This document shows positions 1 through 5,901 of a stretch of 6,091 nt of DNA, piece after piece (position 1 is the first letter of the stretch; every line of letters begins with the position of its first letter). The notes beneath the pieces are model-generated. The model was not told the DNA's origin. It saw nothing but the letters and a program-made list of their open reading frames with translations, and did no database searches. The position numbers were made by a program, and so were the translations under genes. The stretch comes from Gemmatimonadaceae bacterium (GTDB taxonomy: Bacteria > Gemmatimonadota > Gemmatimonadetes > Gemmatimonadales > Gemmatimonadaceae). Location: positions 1 through 6,091 of the forward strand of contig JANWKK010000011.1 of the NCBI GenBank assembly GCA_025451425.1. Direction: 5' to 3'.

Positions 1-1
1 C

Positions 2-514
2 GACTTCTGGCCGGAGATCCAGGAAGGCTACGCGATCATGTCGAATCGTATGGTCACGCCGGCCGACTCGCTGGTGCTCGCGGCCGACAGCGTTGGCACG
101 CCGGATCTGTTCCGTCTGCCGGCGGTGACTCCGCTAACGCCGTTGCGTGCGCAGTACTCGTATATGCGCAAGCAATACGAGTGGTGTGCGCCGCACTTTT
201 GGTGTCCGTCGCACCGCGTGAAGATGCGCGTGCCCGCGGACTCGTCGGCGTTGTTCCCGCCGCGTTTGCCACCGCAACCGATGGCCGTTGTGCCAGGCTC
301 GAATCCGGGTGCACCGAGTCAATTGCCTGCGGTTCAGCAGCGTTGGTGCGCGACGCACTGGTGGTGTCCGCCAGGTGGCGTGGTGACGACTCCGCCATCG
401 ACGACACCGACAACGGCACCAACGACTCCGGCGGATACGACGCGGCGTCCGCCACCGACGCCGAGTGACTCGACACGACGGCCGCCGGGCACGTCTTCTG
501 CCTTACGTCACTGA
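2..514 (+). CDS. 3' part of an unrecognised protein with Thr/Pro-rich tail and duplicated Trp-Cys motif
   Basis: I do not recognise the family. The frame is open from base 2 to a TGA at 512-514, so the gene most likely begins upstream of the window. An ATG at 38 preceded by AGGAAGG (21-27) is a possible internal or true start, but the residues before it look like ordinary protein and no signal peptide follows it. Numbering from that ATG, residues 49-57 read WCAPHFWCP and residues 103-111 read WCATHWWCP, a near-duplicate with two Cys spaced six apart. From about residue 117 to the end the protein is low-complexity Thr/Pro/Asp/Arg (PADTTRRPPP, SDSTRRPPG), as expected of an exposed, disordered tail. 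Such a tail and Cys pairs would suit an exported protein, but this is inference because the N-terminus is missing. A strong hairpin starts four bases after the stop, which suggests that this gene belongs to a different transcription unit from the next one. Confidence 0.6.
   Translation, partial: DFWPEIQEGYAIMSNRMVTPADSLVLAADSVGTPDLFRLPAVTPLTPLRAQYSYMRKQYEWCAPHFWCPSHRVKMRVPADSSALFPPRLPPQPMAVVPGSNPGAPSQLPAVQQRWCATHWWCPPGGVVTTPPSTTPTTAPTTPADTTRRPPPTPSDSTRRPPGTSSALRH
182..370 (+). repeat. Two copies of a W-C-A-x-H-[FW]-W-C-P motif in the first gene
   Basis: The units are at 182-208 and 344-370 and encode WCAPHFWCP and WCATHWWCP. Seven of nine residues are identical. Each unit is preceded by Gln with one or two residues between (QYE-W and QQR-W). 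At the DNA level they are similar but not identical, so this is an old protein-level duplication or convergence on a small Cys/Trp module. The region between them is Pro-rich and does not obviously repeat. Confidence 0.55.
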
Positions 515-517
515 AGA

Positions 518-562
518 ACGCGCGGCCCCACGCATGCCGACGCGCAGCGTGGTGCCGCGTGT
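518..562 (+). terminator. Strong GC-rich hairpin after the first gene; likely terminator without a T-run
   Basis: Arms 518-533 and 547-562 pair over 16 positions, with 14 Watson-Crick pairs, one G-T pair (520/560) and one mismatch (527/553). The 13-base loop can pair further (TGC 535-537 with GCA 544-546). It begins four bases after the stop codon at 512-514 and ends 65 bases before the next start. There is no T-run after it, so it is not a textbook intrinsic terminator. It could equally protect the 3' end of the upstream mRNA or fold in the leader of the exbB-like operon. Confidence 0.55.
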
Positions 563-627
563 GAGGGACGCAGTACCGATGCGCGAGCACCCGATTTCAC
601 AACACGCCTGCGAGGAGACAGGGCGAC

Positions 628-1269
628 ATGTCAACGATCATTGAATGGTACAAGAACGGCGGACCGATCATGAACTTCATCCTCGCCGTGGGCGTGGCGG
701 GGATCGCGATCTTCATCGAGCGGTTTTACGTAATCGTGATCAAGTCAAAGATCAACGGGCGTGCATTCATCGAGCGCGTGATCTCGCTCGTACGCGCCGG
801 CAAGATCGACGACGCGATCAAGCTTTGCGCGCAGTCGACGGCAGCTCTACCCGATATGGGTTTGCTCATCTTGCGCAGCCGAAGCCGAGATGAGGCCGAC
901 TTGCAGAGCGTCGCGGACGCAGCGGCGATCACGGTGATGCCGAAGCTGACACGACGGCTGCAGTACCTGCCGATGCTCGCCAACGTGGCGACGCTGTTCG
1001 GTCTGTTCGGAACGATCTACGGCTTGCGCGAAGCGTTCGCTTCGGTGGCGTCGGCCTCGGCATCGGAGCGCTCGGCCAAGCTCGCGGCCGGCATCGAGAT
1101 CGCGCTGAACGCGACGGGCTTCGGTCTGCTCGTGGCGATCCCGCTCTCGATCGCGCACGCGTACCTCGTGAGCCAGTCGGAGATGATCATCGAGCAGGTG
1201 GACGAGTTCTCGGTTCGCCTCGTCAATGCGCTCATCGACCGCCCGGACGTTCGCCTCGGCCATCGTTAG
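628..1269 (+). CDS. MotA/TolQ/ExbB-family proton channel protein
   Basis: This is an inner-membrane protein of the TolQ/ExbB/MotA family. Such proteins form the stator pentamer that turns proton flow into movement of a partner protein. Three membrane segments are visible at about residues 16-38, 113-134 and 160-182. The long cytoplasmic loop between the first and second is the family arrangement. The second segment holds the conserved stretch FGLFGTIYGLREAF (residues 124-137), and the third starts with NATGFGLLVAIP (161-172). Both carry the Thr positions (T129, T163) expected to line the proton path near the partner Asp. Its 213 residues are normal for the family. The start is supported by AGGAG at 613-617, ten bases upstream. 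It is the first gene of a four-gene operon ending at 3477. No convincing promoter was seen. It could be called ExbB, TolQ or AglR-like; the sequence alone does not decide between them. Confidence 0.9.
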   Translation: MSTIIEWYKNGGPIMNFILAVGVAGIAIFIERFYVIVIKSKINGRAFIERVISLVRAGKIDDAIKLCAQSTAALPDMGLLILRSRSRDEADLQSVADAAAITVMPKLTRRLQYLPMLANVATLFGLFGTIYGLREAFASVASASASERSAKLAAGIEIALNATGFGLLVAIPLSIAHAYLVSQSEMIIEQVDEFSVRLVNALIDRPDVRLGHR

Positions 1270-1312
1270 GCCGTGACGCGCCGCTCCGACATCAGCTCAG
1301 GAAGAGTGTAAC

Positions 1313-1861
1313 ATGGCCTCGCGATTTCATAAGCTTCGAGCCCGGCACCTTGAGCGCGAGCCGCTGACCGCCCACGGGCGGATCAATCTCGTGCCGTTGG
1401 TGGACATCCTCACCTCGATCGTGTTCTTCAGTCTCCTGACGTACACGGGCGCGGTGATGACGAACCTGACGGCGTTCGATCTGGCATTGCCACCGGTGGT
1501 GGTGACCGCGGAGACGAACACCAGCGGCGCTCAGAAGGATACGACGACGCTGATACTCGCGGTCGGCATCAAACAGGGCGGACTCCGAGTCGAGCACGAC
1601 AACGGGGGCGCCGCGCCGTTCGTGCAGAACATCGCGAACCTAACGACTGCCTCGCTCGACACGCTCGAGGCCACGCTCAAGGCCATCAAGCAGCAGTTTC
1701 CGGACAACGATGCCGTGATGGTCGTGCCCGACGACGACGTCGCCTACGATGACATCGTGCACGTCCTCGAGAAGGTAAAGCTCGCGAACTATCCGAAAAT
1801 TTCCTTGACGAGCGCCGCGCGTTCGATGCAGGTCGCGTCGACAAACCCCGGAGGACGCTGA
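1313..1861 (+). CDS. ExbD/TolR-family protein, first copy
   Basis: This is a single-pass inner-membrane protein of the ExbD/TolR family, the partner of the TolQ/ExbB channel. The basic cytoplasmic N-terminus is followed by INLVPLVDILTSIVFFS (residues 24-40). It holds the conserved membrane Asp (D31) that is protonated in the family. The periplasmic part ends with a typical ExbD signature: MVVPDDDVAYDDIVHVLEKV (136-155), then ANYPKISLTS. At 182 residues it is somewhat longer than E. coli ExbD (about 140), with the extra length in the region around residues 60-125. AGGAAGAG at 1299-1306 gives a well-placed ribosome site. It is followed after one base by a second, distinct ExbD gene, so translation of the two is probably coupled. 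All key residues are present and there is no sign of decay. Confidence 0.88.
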   Translation: MASRFHKLRARHLEREPLTAHGRINLVPLVDILTSIVFFSLLTYTGAVMTNLTAFDLALPPVVVTAETNTSGAQKDTTTLILAVGIKQGGLRVEHDNGGAAPFVQNIANLTTASLDTLEATLKAIKQQFPDNDAVMVVPDDDVAYDDIVHVLEKVKLANYPKISLTSAARSMQVASTNPGGR

Positions 1862-1862
1862 G

Positions 1863-2426
1863 ATGATGTCCGAGCGTTTACGGGCGATACGTGAATCCCG
1901 CCGGCGGTCGCAGTTCCAGAAGTTCCGCCTCGTACAGCTGAACCTGATTCCACTCGTCGACACCTTCGTGGCGATCGTGTTCTTCTCCCTCACGGCGGCA
2001 CCGGTCGGCGATCTTGCACCGATTGTTACCGGCGTCACGCTGCCGCAGGCGAAAGTGGGCGCGCCGGCGCACCAGGAGCTCACGTTAGGCGTCTCGAGCC
2101 GGCCCGCGGCCATTCTCTTCAATGGCAAGCAGCTCATGTCGGTGAGCGCCGCGGCCCAAGCGACCTCGAATTATCCCGATCAGCCGCTCGTCGTGCCGCA
2201 ACTATATAGCGCGTTGAAGGCGGCGGCCGATTCGATTCGTCAAGTGAGCGGCACGAGCCCTAACGAATCGGTGAAGACGCCGCTGGCCATTCAAGGCGAC
2301 AAGACGATGAAGTACGATCTGCTCCAGCGAATTCTACAGTCTGCTCGGCTCGCCGGGTTCCGCACCATCACGCTGCAGGTGCAGCGCGCGACGGAACAAG
2401 GGCAGGCAACGACGGTAACGATGTAA
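1863..2426 (+). CDS. ExbD/TolR-family protein, second copy
   Basis: This is a second single-pass ExbD/TolR-family protein, clearly different from the first. The N-terminal 22 residues are very basic (SERLRAIRESRRR). The membrane segment LNLIPLVDTFVAIVFFSL (26-43) keeps the conserved Asp (D33). The C-terminal part contains LAIQGDKTMKYDLLQRILQS (141-160) and AGFRTITLQV (164-173), the usual end of the periplasmic ExbD domain. A linker at about residues 100-138 is longer than usual. The start has GGAGG at 1850-1854, inside the end of the previous gene. An adjacent ATG at 1866 is an alternative start that would remove one residue. Two unlike ExbD-type proteins with one ExbB-type protein suggest a heterodimer in the channel, as proposed for the AglQ/AglS pair of myxobacteria, but duplication for separate partners is also possible. 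Confidence 0.87.
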   Translation: MMSERLRAIRESRRRSQFQKFRLVQLNLIPLVDTFVAIVFFSLTAAPVGDLAPIVTGVTLPQAKVGAPAHQELTLGVSSRPAAILFNGKQLMSVSAAAQATSNYPDQPLVVPQLYSALKAAADSIRQVSGTSPNESVKTPLAIQGDKTMKYDLLQRILQSARLAGFRTITLQVQRATEQGQATTVTM

Positions 2427-2427
2427 C

Positions 2428-3477
2428 ATGGCGACTCCATTGCAACCAGCGACGCCGGCCGGATCGCCCCCGCCGCGCGACACGGACCGGTTCGATAACC
2501 GCTTGCGCTTCGAGTGGGCGGATCCCGAGCAGCGCGTCCTCCTGTATTCGTGGGCTTTCGCGATCGCGATCGCAATCGTGTGGCTGATCGTAGTCGCGCT
2601 GCACAAGATGCTGCCGCCGGTAGTCAATGACGAAGGCGTCGTGATCACACTGACGGAGCCGCCGACGACGACTACGCCGCCGGCGCCGCCGCCGGTCGCG
2701 CCTGCCAAGGGCACGGCCGAGACCGTGCCCGCTCCGGGCAACCCAAAGGCTCCGCCGGGCCGCAAAGGCCCGGAGAAGGGGAATCCCAAGCCGGGACGTC
2801 CGGGCTCGCGCACGGAGCAAACCAACAACGGCGCCATCGGAACGGCGTTCGGCACGGGAAGCGGTTCGGGTACGGGCGGCCTAACGGGAAGCGTCTCGTC
2901 GCTCATCGGTGGCGTCGCGGTTGCGTCGGGAAGCGGCGGAACGGGCGGCGGCCAGGGTGGTCGTGGGGGCGGCGGTACGGGTGGGAAGACGGTGCTCGGT
3001 TTGGGCCAGGGTGGTGAGGGTGGACGTACTCCGGGCCGCGGTGGATTTGGCGGTGGCAACGGTACGGGCGGCGGTGGTGGCGGTGGCATCGGCGGCGTCG
3101 GTGCAGGCGGTGGCATTGCTCGCGCGGCGGTGCGCGTCGCAGCGCCGGCTCCGGTGCGCGCCGACAACCTCGGCGGAAATCGGCGCGACGTTGGAGAGTT
3201 GGGCCAATTCGTTCGCAGCCGGGAGTCGCAACTGCGCTTCTGCTATCAGGAGTATGGTCTGAAGGCAAATCCCTCACTTGCTGGTACGATCACGGTCGCG
3301 ATCTCGCTCACTGGCGCCGGCGACGTCACGGGCGCAAACATCACGAATCGCACGTGGAGCGGGCCAGGCGCATCAGAGGCGGAGAGCTGCATTCGAAGCA
3401 AGATCGAATCGTGGCGATTCCCGCAATCGGACGCGGGTGGCGGAACATACTCCTTCCCGTTCAACTTCACGAAGTGA
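2428..3477 (+). CDS. TonB-like membrane-anchored protein with Gly-rich linker and AgmX/PglI-type C-terminal domain
   Basis: This is the likely energy-carrying partner of the upstream ExbB/ExbD/ExbD set. Residues 1-37 are cytoplasmic. One membrane segment lies at about 38-59 (SWAFAIAIAIVWLIVVAL). A Pro-rich linker spans about 77-124, and a very Gly-rich stretch spans 135-229. The C-terminal domain (about 258-349) resembles the AgmX/PglI C-terminal domain of TonB-like proteins. It shows RFCYQEYGLKANPSLAG (270-286), a G-D-V-T turn, WSG (310-312) and a second Cys (C321), which with C272 may form a disulfide in the periplasm. The classical TonB C-terminus is not seen. The start is one base after the previous stop with no good ribosome site, which suggests translational coupling. 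The layout matches TonB (anchor, extended linker, head), but the target in the outer membrane is unknown. It is far smaller than AgmX/GltJ itself and lacks room for that protein's N-terminal domains. Confidence 0.8.
   Translation: MATPLQPATPAGSPPPRDTDRFDNRLRFEWADPEQRVLLYSWAFAIAIAIVWLIVVALHKMLPPVVNDEGVVITLTEPPTTTTPPAPPPVAPAKGTAETVPAPGNPKAPPGRKGPEKGNPKPGRPGSRTEQTNNGAIGTAFGTGSGSGTGGLTGSVSSLIGGVAVASGSGGTGGGQGGRGGGGTGGKTVLGLGQGGEGGRTPGRGGFGGGNGTGGGGGGGIGGVGAGGGIARAAVRVAAPAPVRADNLGGNRRDVGELGQFVRSRESQLRFCYQEYGLKANPSLAGTITVAISLTGAGDVTGANITNRTWSGPGASEAESCIRSKIESWRFPQSDAGGGTYSFPFNFTK
2827..3117 (+). repeat. Low-complexity GGC/GGT tract encoding the Gly-rich linker
   Basis: This stretch of irregular GGC, GGT, GGG and GGA codons encodes residues 134-230 of the TonB-like protein, a flexible periplasmic linker. 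The repeats are imperfect, with Gly broken by Ser, Thr, Arg and Gln, and no fixed unit is evident. The length is likely to vary between strains through slippage. The tract also creates a long Pro-rich open frame on the opposite strand, which is an artefact of composition. Confidence 0.7.
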
Positions 3478-3497
3478 GACGAACGGAGCTGAACGTC

Positions 3498-3525
3498 GAC
3501 GGGGCGACCGACTGGCCGCCCCGTC
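3498..3525 (+). terminator. Intrinsic-type terminator closing the exbB/exbD/exbD/tonB-like operon
   Basis: GACGGGGCG (3498-3506) pairs perfectly with CGCCCCGTC (3517-3525) over nine bases with a ten-base loop. Two more C-G pairs are possible inside the loop around GACT. It lies 20 bases after the stop at 3475-3477 and is followed by TTGCT, so the T-run is weak. Its position between operon end and next gene supports a terminator. Confidence 0.7.
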
Positions 3526-3581
3526 TTGCTATGTCAGCGTCGCGCACGAGTGCCGGTTAGCTTGGGATAGCTGGTTGGTGG

Positions 3582-4484
3582 TTGGTGATCGCCACCGCGG
3601 AACGTCAATACCTAACGACGACCCTTACCTTGCTGCGACTCAAGTTCGCGCTGCTGGCGCTTGCGGCGCTGATGCAGGTGCAGATCGGCCAGTTGCAGGT
3701 ACCTGCACCCGTCGGGTTCGTGAATGATTTCGCGAACGTCATCCCGCCTCAGAACAAGGCGAGGATCGAGCAGATCGTCGAGGACGTGCGCGGGAAGTCT
3801 GGTGGCGACATCGCCGTCGTGACGCTGCCTGATCTCAAAGGGCGCGATGAGAGAGATGTCGCGCTGAGAATTGGGCGGGCATGGGGAGTCGGCAGCAAGG
3901 GAAACCCCGGCGATCCGGCGCGCAACCGGGGCGTTGTCATTCTGGTCGTCCCGAAGGAGACAAGCTCCGACGGTCGTGGCTACATCGCGATTCAGACCGG
4001 CTTCGGCTCGGAAGGATTCCTGACTGACGCGACAACCGGTGAAATCCGGGACGAGGCGCTGCCGCTGCTGCGTCAACAGGACTACGGCGGCGCCATCGAG
4101 CTCATGACGCTGCGTGTGGCTCAGCGCTTCGCCAGCGAGTTCAATTTCCAGCTCGACACGTCATTCCAGGCGCCTGCGGCGAGCCTCACGCCGAGCGGAG
4201 CGCGCCCACAGGCGGGCGGGCGAAGCAGAGGTGGCATCAGCCCGTTCGTGCTGTTTATCATCTTCATAATCGTGATGTCGATCCTCAGCTCAGGCGCCCG
4301 GCGTCGTCGTGGGTGTGGGCCGGGCTGTCTTTTCATTCCATTTCCAATCGGCGGCGGGTGGGGCGGTGGTCGAGGTGGTTGGGGCTGGGGCGGAGGAGGC
4401 GGAGGGGGCGGTGGTTTCGGTGGGTTTGGCGGCTTTGGTGGCGGCGGCGGGTTCGGTGGCGGTGGTTCGAGCGGGAGCTGGTGA
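3582..4484 (+). CDS. TPM-domain (YgcG-like) exported membrane protein with Gly-rich tail
   Basis: The TPM domain (TLP18.3/Psb32/MOLO-1) occurs in secreted or membrane-anchored proteins, some linked to envelope or photosystem upkeep; no reaction can be assigned here. A signal-like stretch (about residues 20-36, LKFALLALAALM) precedes the domain. The TPM domain spans about 46-187: FVNDFANVIPP (46-56), GGDIAVVTLPDL (74-85), RAWGVGSKG (99-107), RGVVILVVP (116-124), GFGSEGFLTDA (140-150), QQDYGGAI (165-172). A membrane segment follows at 220-237 and then a basic cluster, RRRR. After that come CGPGC (245-249) and a Gly/Phe/Trp-rich tail ending GGGGSSGSW, a common ending in YgcG-like proteins. The start is uncertain: TTG at 3582 and GTG at 3585 are possible, neither with a good ribosome site, and a stop at 3558-3560 limits extension. 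TTG at 3630 would give a neater signal peptide. The gene follows a terminator, so it should have its own promoter in 3526-3581, but none is obvious. Confidence 0.85.
   Translation: MVIATAERQYLTTTLTLLRLKFALLALAALMQVQIGQLQVPAPVGFVNDFANVIPPQNKARIEQIVEDVRGKSGGDIAVVTLPDLKGRDERDVALRIGRAWGVGSKGNPGDPARNRGVVILVVPKETSSDGRGYIAIQTGFGSEGFLTDATTGEIRDEALPLLRQQDYGGAIELMTLRVAQRFASEFNFQLDTSFQAPAASLTPSGARPQAGGRSRGGISPFVLFIIFIIVMSILSSGARRRRGCGPGCLFIPFPIGGGWGGGRGGWGWGGGGGGGGGFGGFGGFGGGGGFGGGGSSGSW
4350..4481 (+). repeat. Gly/Phe/Trp low-complexity coding tract at the end of the TPM gene
   Basis: GGC/GGT-rich imperfect repeats encode residues 257-300. Short units such as GGFGGFGG recur. This is typical of the C-terminus of TPM/YgcG-like proteins and is probably exposed or membrane-apposed. 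It looks like ordinary family low complexity and not a mobile or regulatory repeat. Confidence 0.65.
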
Positions 4485-4505
4485 TCATCCAACGAGGAGC
4501 ATCTG

Positions 4506-5219
4506 ATGGCGAAGATGACGCCTGAACAACTCGTCGAGCAGCTGCGCGCCGCCTACGGCCCCGAACTGCGTAACGTCGTCCTCTACGGGTCAGCGGCAGC
4601 GGGCGAGCACATACCCAAGCGATCCGATTACAATATCCTCGTACTCGTCGACAAGCTTCCGCTCGAGCGGCTACGTGCTGCGGCCGCCGTGTCGAGCGCG
4701 TGGGGCGAAGCTGGTAACCCGCCCCCCATGACCCTCACCACTCACGAGTGGCGATCGTCCGCCGACATCTTCGCGATGGAGTACGCGGACATCATCGATC
4801 GTCATAAGGTCCTCTACGGCGAAAATCCATTCGACGGCATTCGCGTCGACCCAAAGGACCTACGGCTACAGCTCGAGCATGAAGCAATGGGCAAGCTGCT
4901 CAAGCTGCGTCAGGGCGTGCTCGCATCAGGCGGCGACGCGAAACGACAGACGGAGCTTCTCGCCGACAGCCTCAGCACGATCATGGTGATCTTCCGGGCC
5001 GTCGTGCGCCTAGAGGGCGGCGTTCCGGCCAAGGACAACCTCGCCGTCAGTCAGGCCGTGGCCAGAAATGCGGGTTTCGATGCGAGTCCTTTCGAGCGAG
5101 TGGTTCGCCATGTGCGAGGAGAGCAGCCGATCACGGCGGCTGAAGTCGGCAACGTGATTGCAGGCTATCTGGACGGCATGGAGAGGCTCGTCGACCACCT
5201 CGACCGATTCGCGGGGTGA
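4506..5219 (+). CDS. Nucleotidyltransferase-fold protein with degenerate catalytic Asp pair
   Basis: The N-terminal half resembles small nucleotidyltransferases of the DNA polymerase beta superfamily. NVVLYGSAAAGEH (23-35) is the Gly-Ser loop, and RSDYNILVLVD (39-49) is where the metal-binding Asp-x-Asp normally sits. Here D41 is present but the second Asp is Asn (N43). No clear third carboxylate is seen on the expected following strand (around MTLTTHEW, 75-82). EYADIIDRHKVLYGENPF (about 92-109) is typical of this family. The C-terminal half (about 118-235) looks helical, as in substrate-binding or HEPN-like helical domains, with no motif I can name. The substrate is unknown, and the protein may be a binding or inactive version. 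The start is well supported by AGGAG at 4495-4499, six bases before ATG. The stop lies 22 bases after that of the TPM gene's own end plus leader, so the two are probably co-transcribed. No antitoxin-like or toxin-like partner is adjacent. Confidence 0.75.
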   Translation: MAKMTPEQLVEQLRAAYGPELRNVVLYGSAAAGEHIPKRSDYNILVLVDKLPLERLRAAAAVSSAWGEAGNPPPMTLTTHEWRSSADIFAMEYADIIDRHKVLYGENPFDGIRVDPKDLRLQLEHEAMGKLLKLRQGVLASGGDAKRQTELLADSLSTIMVIFRAVVRLEGGVPAKDNLAVSQAVARNAGFDASPFERVVRHVRGEQPITAAEVGNVIAGYLDGMERLVDHLDRFAG

Positions 5220-5250
5220 AGGACCGGCGAGGCTGCAAAGAACTTCATCA

Positions 5251-5255
5251 AGAGG
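5251..5255 (+). promoter_or_regulatory. Ribosome binding site that favours the Met at 5267
   Basis: AGAGG lies 11 bases before ATG 5267 but only two bases before ATG 5258, too close to serve the latter. A GTG at 5216 overlapping the previous stop would add 17 charged residues before the signal peptide and is unlikely. Confidence 0.5.
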
Positions 5256-5266
5256 ACATGAAAGAC

Positions 5267-5839
5267 ATGAACATCGCTGTGCGACGCATCGCCCTACTCC
5301 CCCTTCTCGCGGTCGCGCTCGCTTGTCCGGGCGACAAGAAACAGAGTACGGCACAACTTCCGGTAGACACCGCCAAGCCGGACACGACCAAAGCGATGGC
5401 GACTACGGACACCACCACCGCCACGGACCTTCGCAACGTTAAGACGAATCTTCCAAAAGCCGCGCCCGATACTTTTCACCAGCAAAAGCTGCCTAGCGGT
5501 GCCGGAATCGGAAACGGCGGACACACGTCGTTCGCCGACGCACCCGCGCCGCTCCTGGATGCCGTCGAGCGCGAGCAAAGCGCAACTCGATTCTGCTACA
5601 CCGAGTTCGGACAGAAGGCGGATCCGTCGCTACGGGGCAACGTCGCCATGGTCGTGACGATTGGGAGCTCCGGCGTCACCGAAGCCACGGTCGGGGACTC
5701 CAAGTGGAGCGGCGCTGCTGCCGGCCGAGCAGTGAATCGCTGCCTCGATCAGAAGGCCAAGCAGGCGTGGAACGCCGCGCCCGGATCCGTGAAGCCGGGT
5801 CGTTATGTTGTTCAGTTGAGCTTCACCGGTGCACGCTAA
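5267..5839 (+). CDS. Probable lipoprotein with AgmX/PglI-type C-terminal domain
   Basis: Starting at 5267 the protein has 190 residues. The signal peptide is basic (VRR) and then hydrophobic (IALLPLLAVALAC). C20 is the likely lipidated Cys, although the -3 position is Ala, a weaker lipobox. Residues about 21-80 are Asp/Thr/Lys-rich and probably disordered (KPDTTKA, TTDTTTATD). The C-terminal domain (about 96-187) closely matches that of the TonB-like protein at 2428-3477: RFCYTEFGQKADPSLRG (108-124) shares 12 of 17 residues. Both also keep a Gly-Val-Thr turn, WSG, and a second Cys (C159, pairing with C110). There is no membrane anchor other than the lipid. It is likely to sit in the outer or inner membrane facing the periplasm. 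It may be a partner, decoy or stripped paralogue of the energised protein; which one cannot be told here. It follows the nucleotidyltransferase-like gene by 47 bases. Confidence 0.75.
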   Translation: MNIAVRRIALLPLLAVALACPGDKKQSTAQLPVDTAKPDTTKAMATTDTTTATDLRNVKTNLPKAAPDTFHQQKLPSGAGIGNGGHTSFADAPAPLLDAVEREQSATRFCYTEFGQKADPSLRGNVAMVVTIGSSGVTEATVGDSKWSGAAAGRAVNRCLDQKAKQAWNAAPGSVKPGRYVVQLSFTGAR

Positions 5840-5901
5840 GTGGAACGCGCGTGCCGGCGCCAACGTAGACAACAGCACTATCGCCAATCACGGAGAGCGC
5901 G

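Noticed and set aside
54..590. 178-codon open frame on the - strand over the first gene
   Set aside because: Composition is Ala/Arg/Ser-rich as expected of a shadow frame in GC-rich DNA, and it also spans the hairpin. The + frame has a coherent low-complexity tail and motif duplication.
515..627. Search for a promoter ahead of the exbB-like operon
   Set aside because: No pair of -35/-10-like boxes with proper spacing stands out, so none was called.
2559..2577. Overlapping GCGATCGC-type palindromes
   Set aside because: They encode the Ala-Ile-Ala-Ile run of a membrane helix, so codon use explains them. No further copies cluster nearby.
2334..3167. Long Pro-rich open frame on the - strand
   Set aside because: It is the reverse complement of the Gly-rich codons of the TonB-like gene. 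Low complexity on that strand creates an open frame without stops, and there is no ribosome site or domain.
2428..3477. Classical TonB assignment for the fourth operon gene
   Set aside because: The anchor and linker fit, but the C-terminal domain has the FCY and second Cys pattern of AgmX/PglI-type domains instead of a TonB head.
4121..4492. Pro-rich open frame on the - strand over the end of the TPM gene
   Set aside because: Same cause: GGC/GGT codons read in reverse give Pro. The + strand frame matches a known family.
4506..5219. Toxin-antitoxin pair (MNT/HEPN type)
   Set aside because: There is no small HEPN partner gene adjacent; neighbours are envelope genes, and the active-site Asp pair is degenerate.
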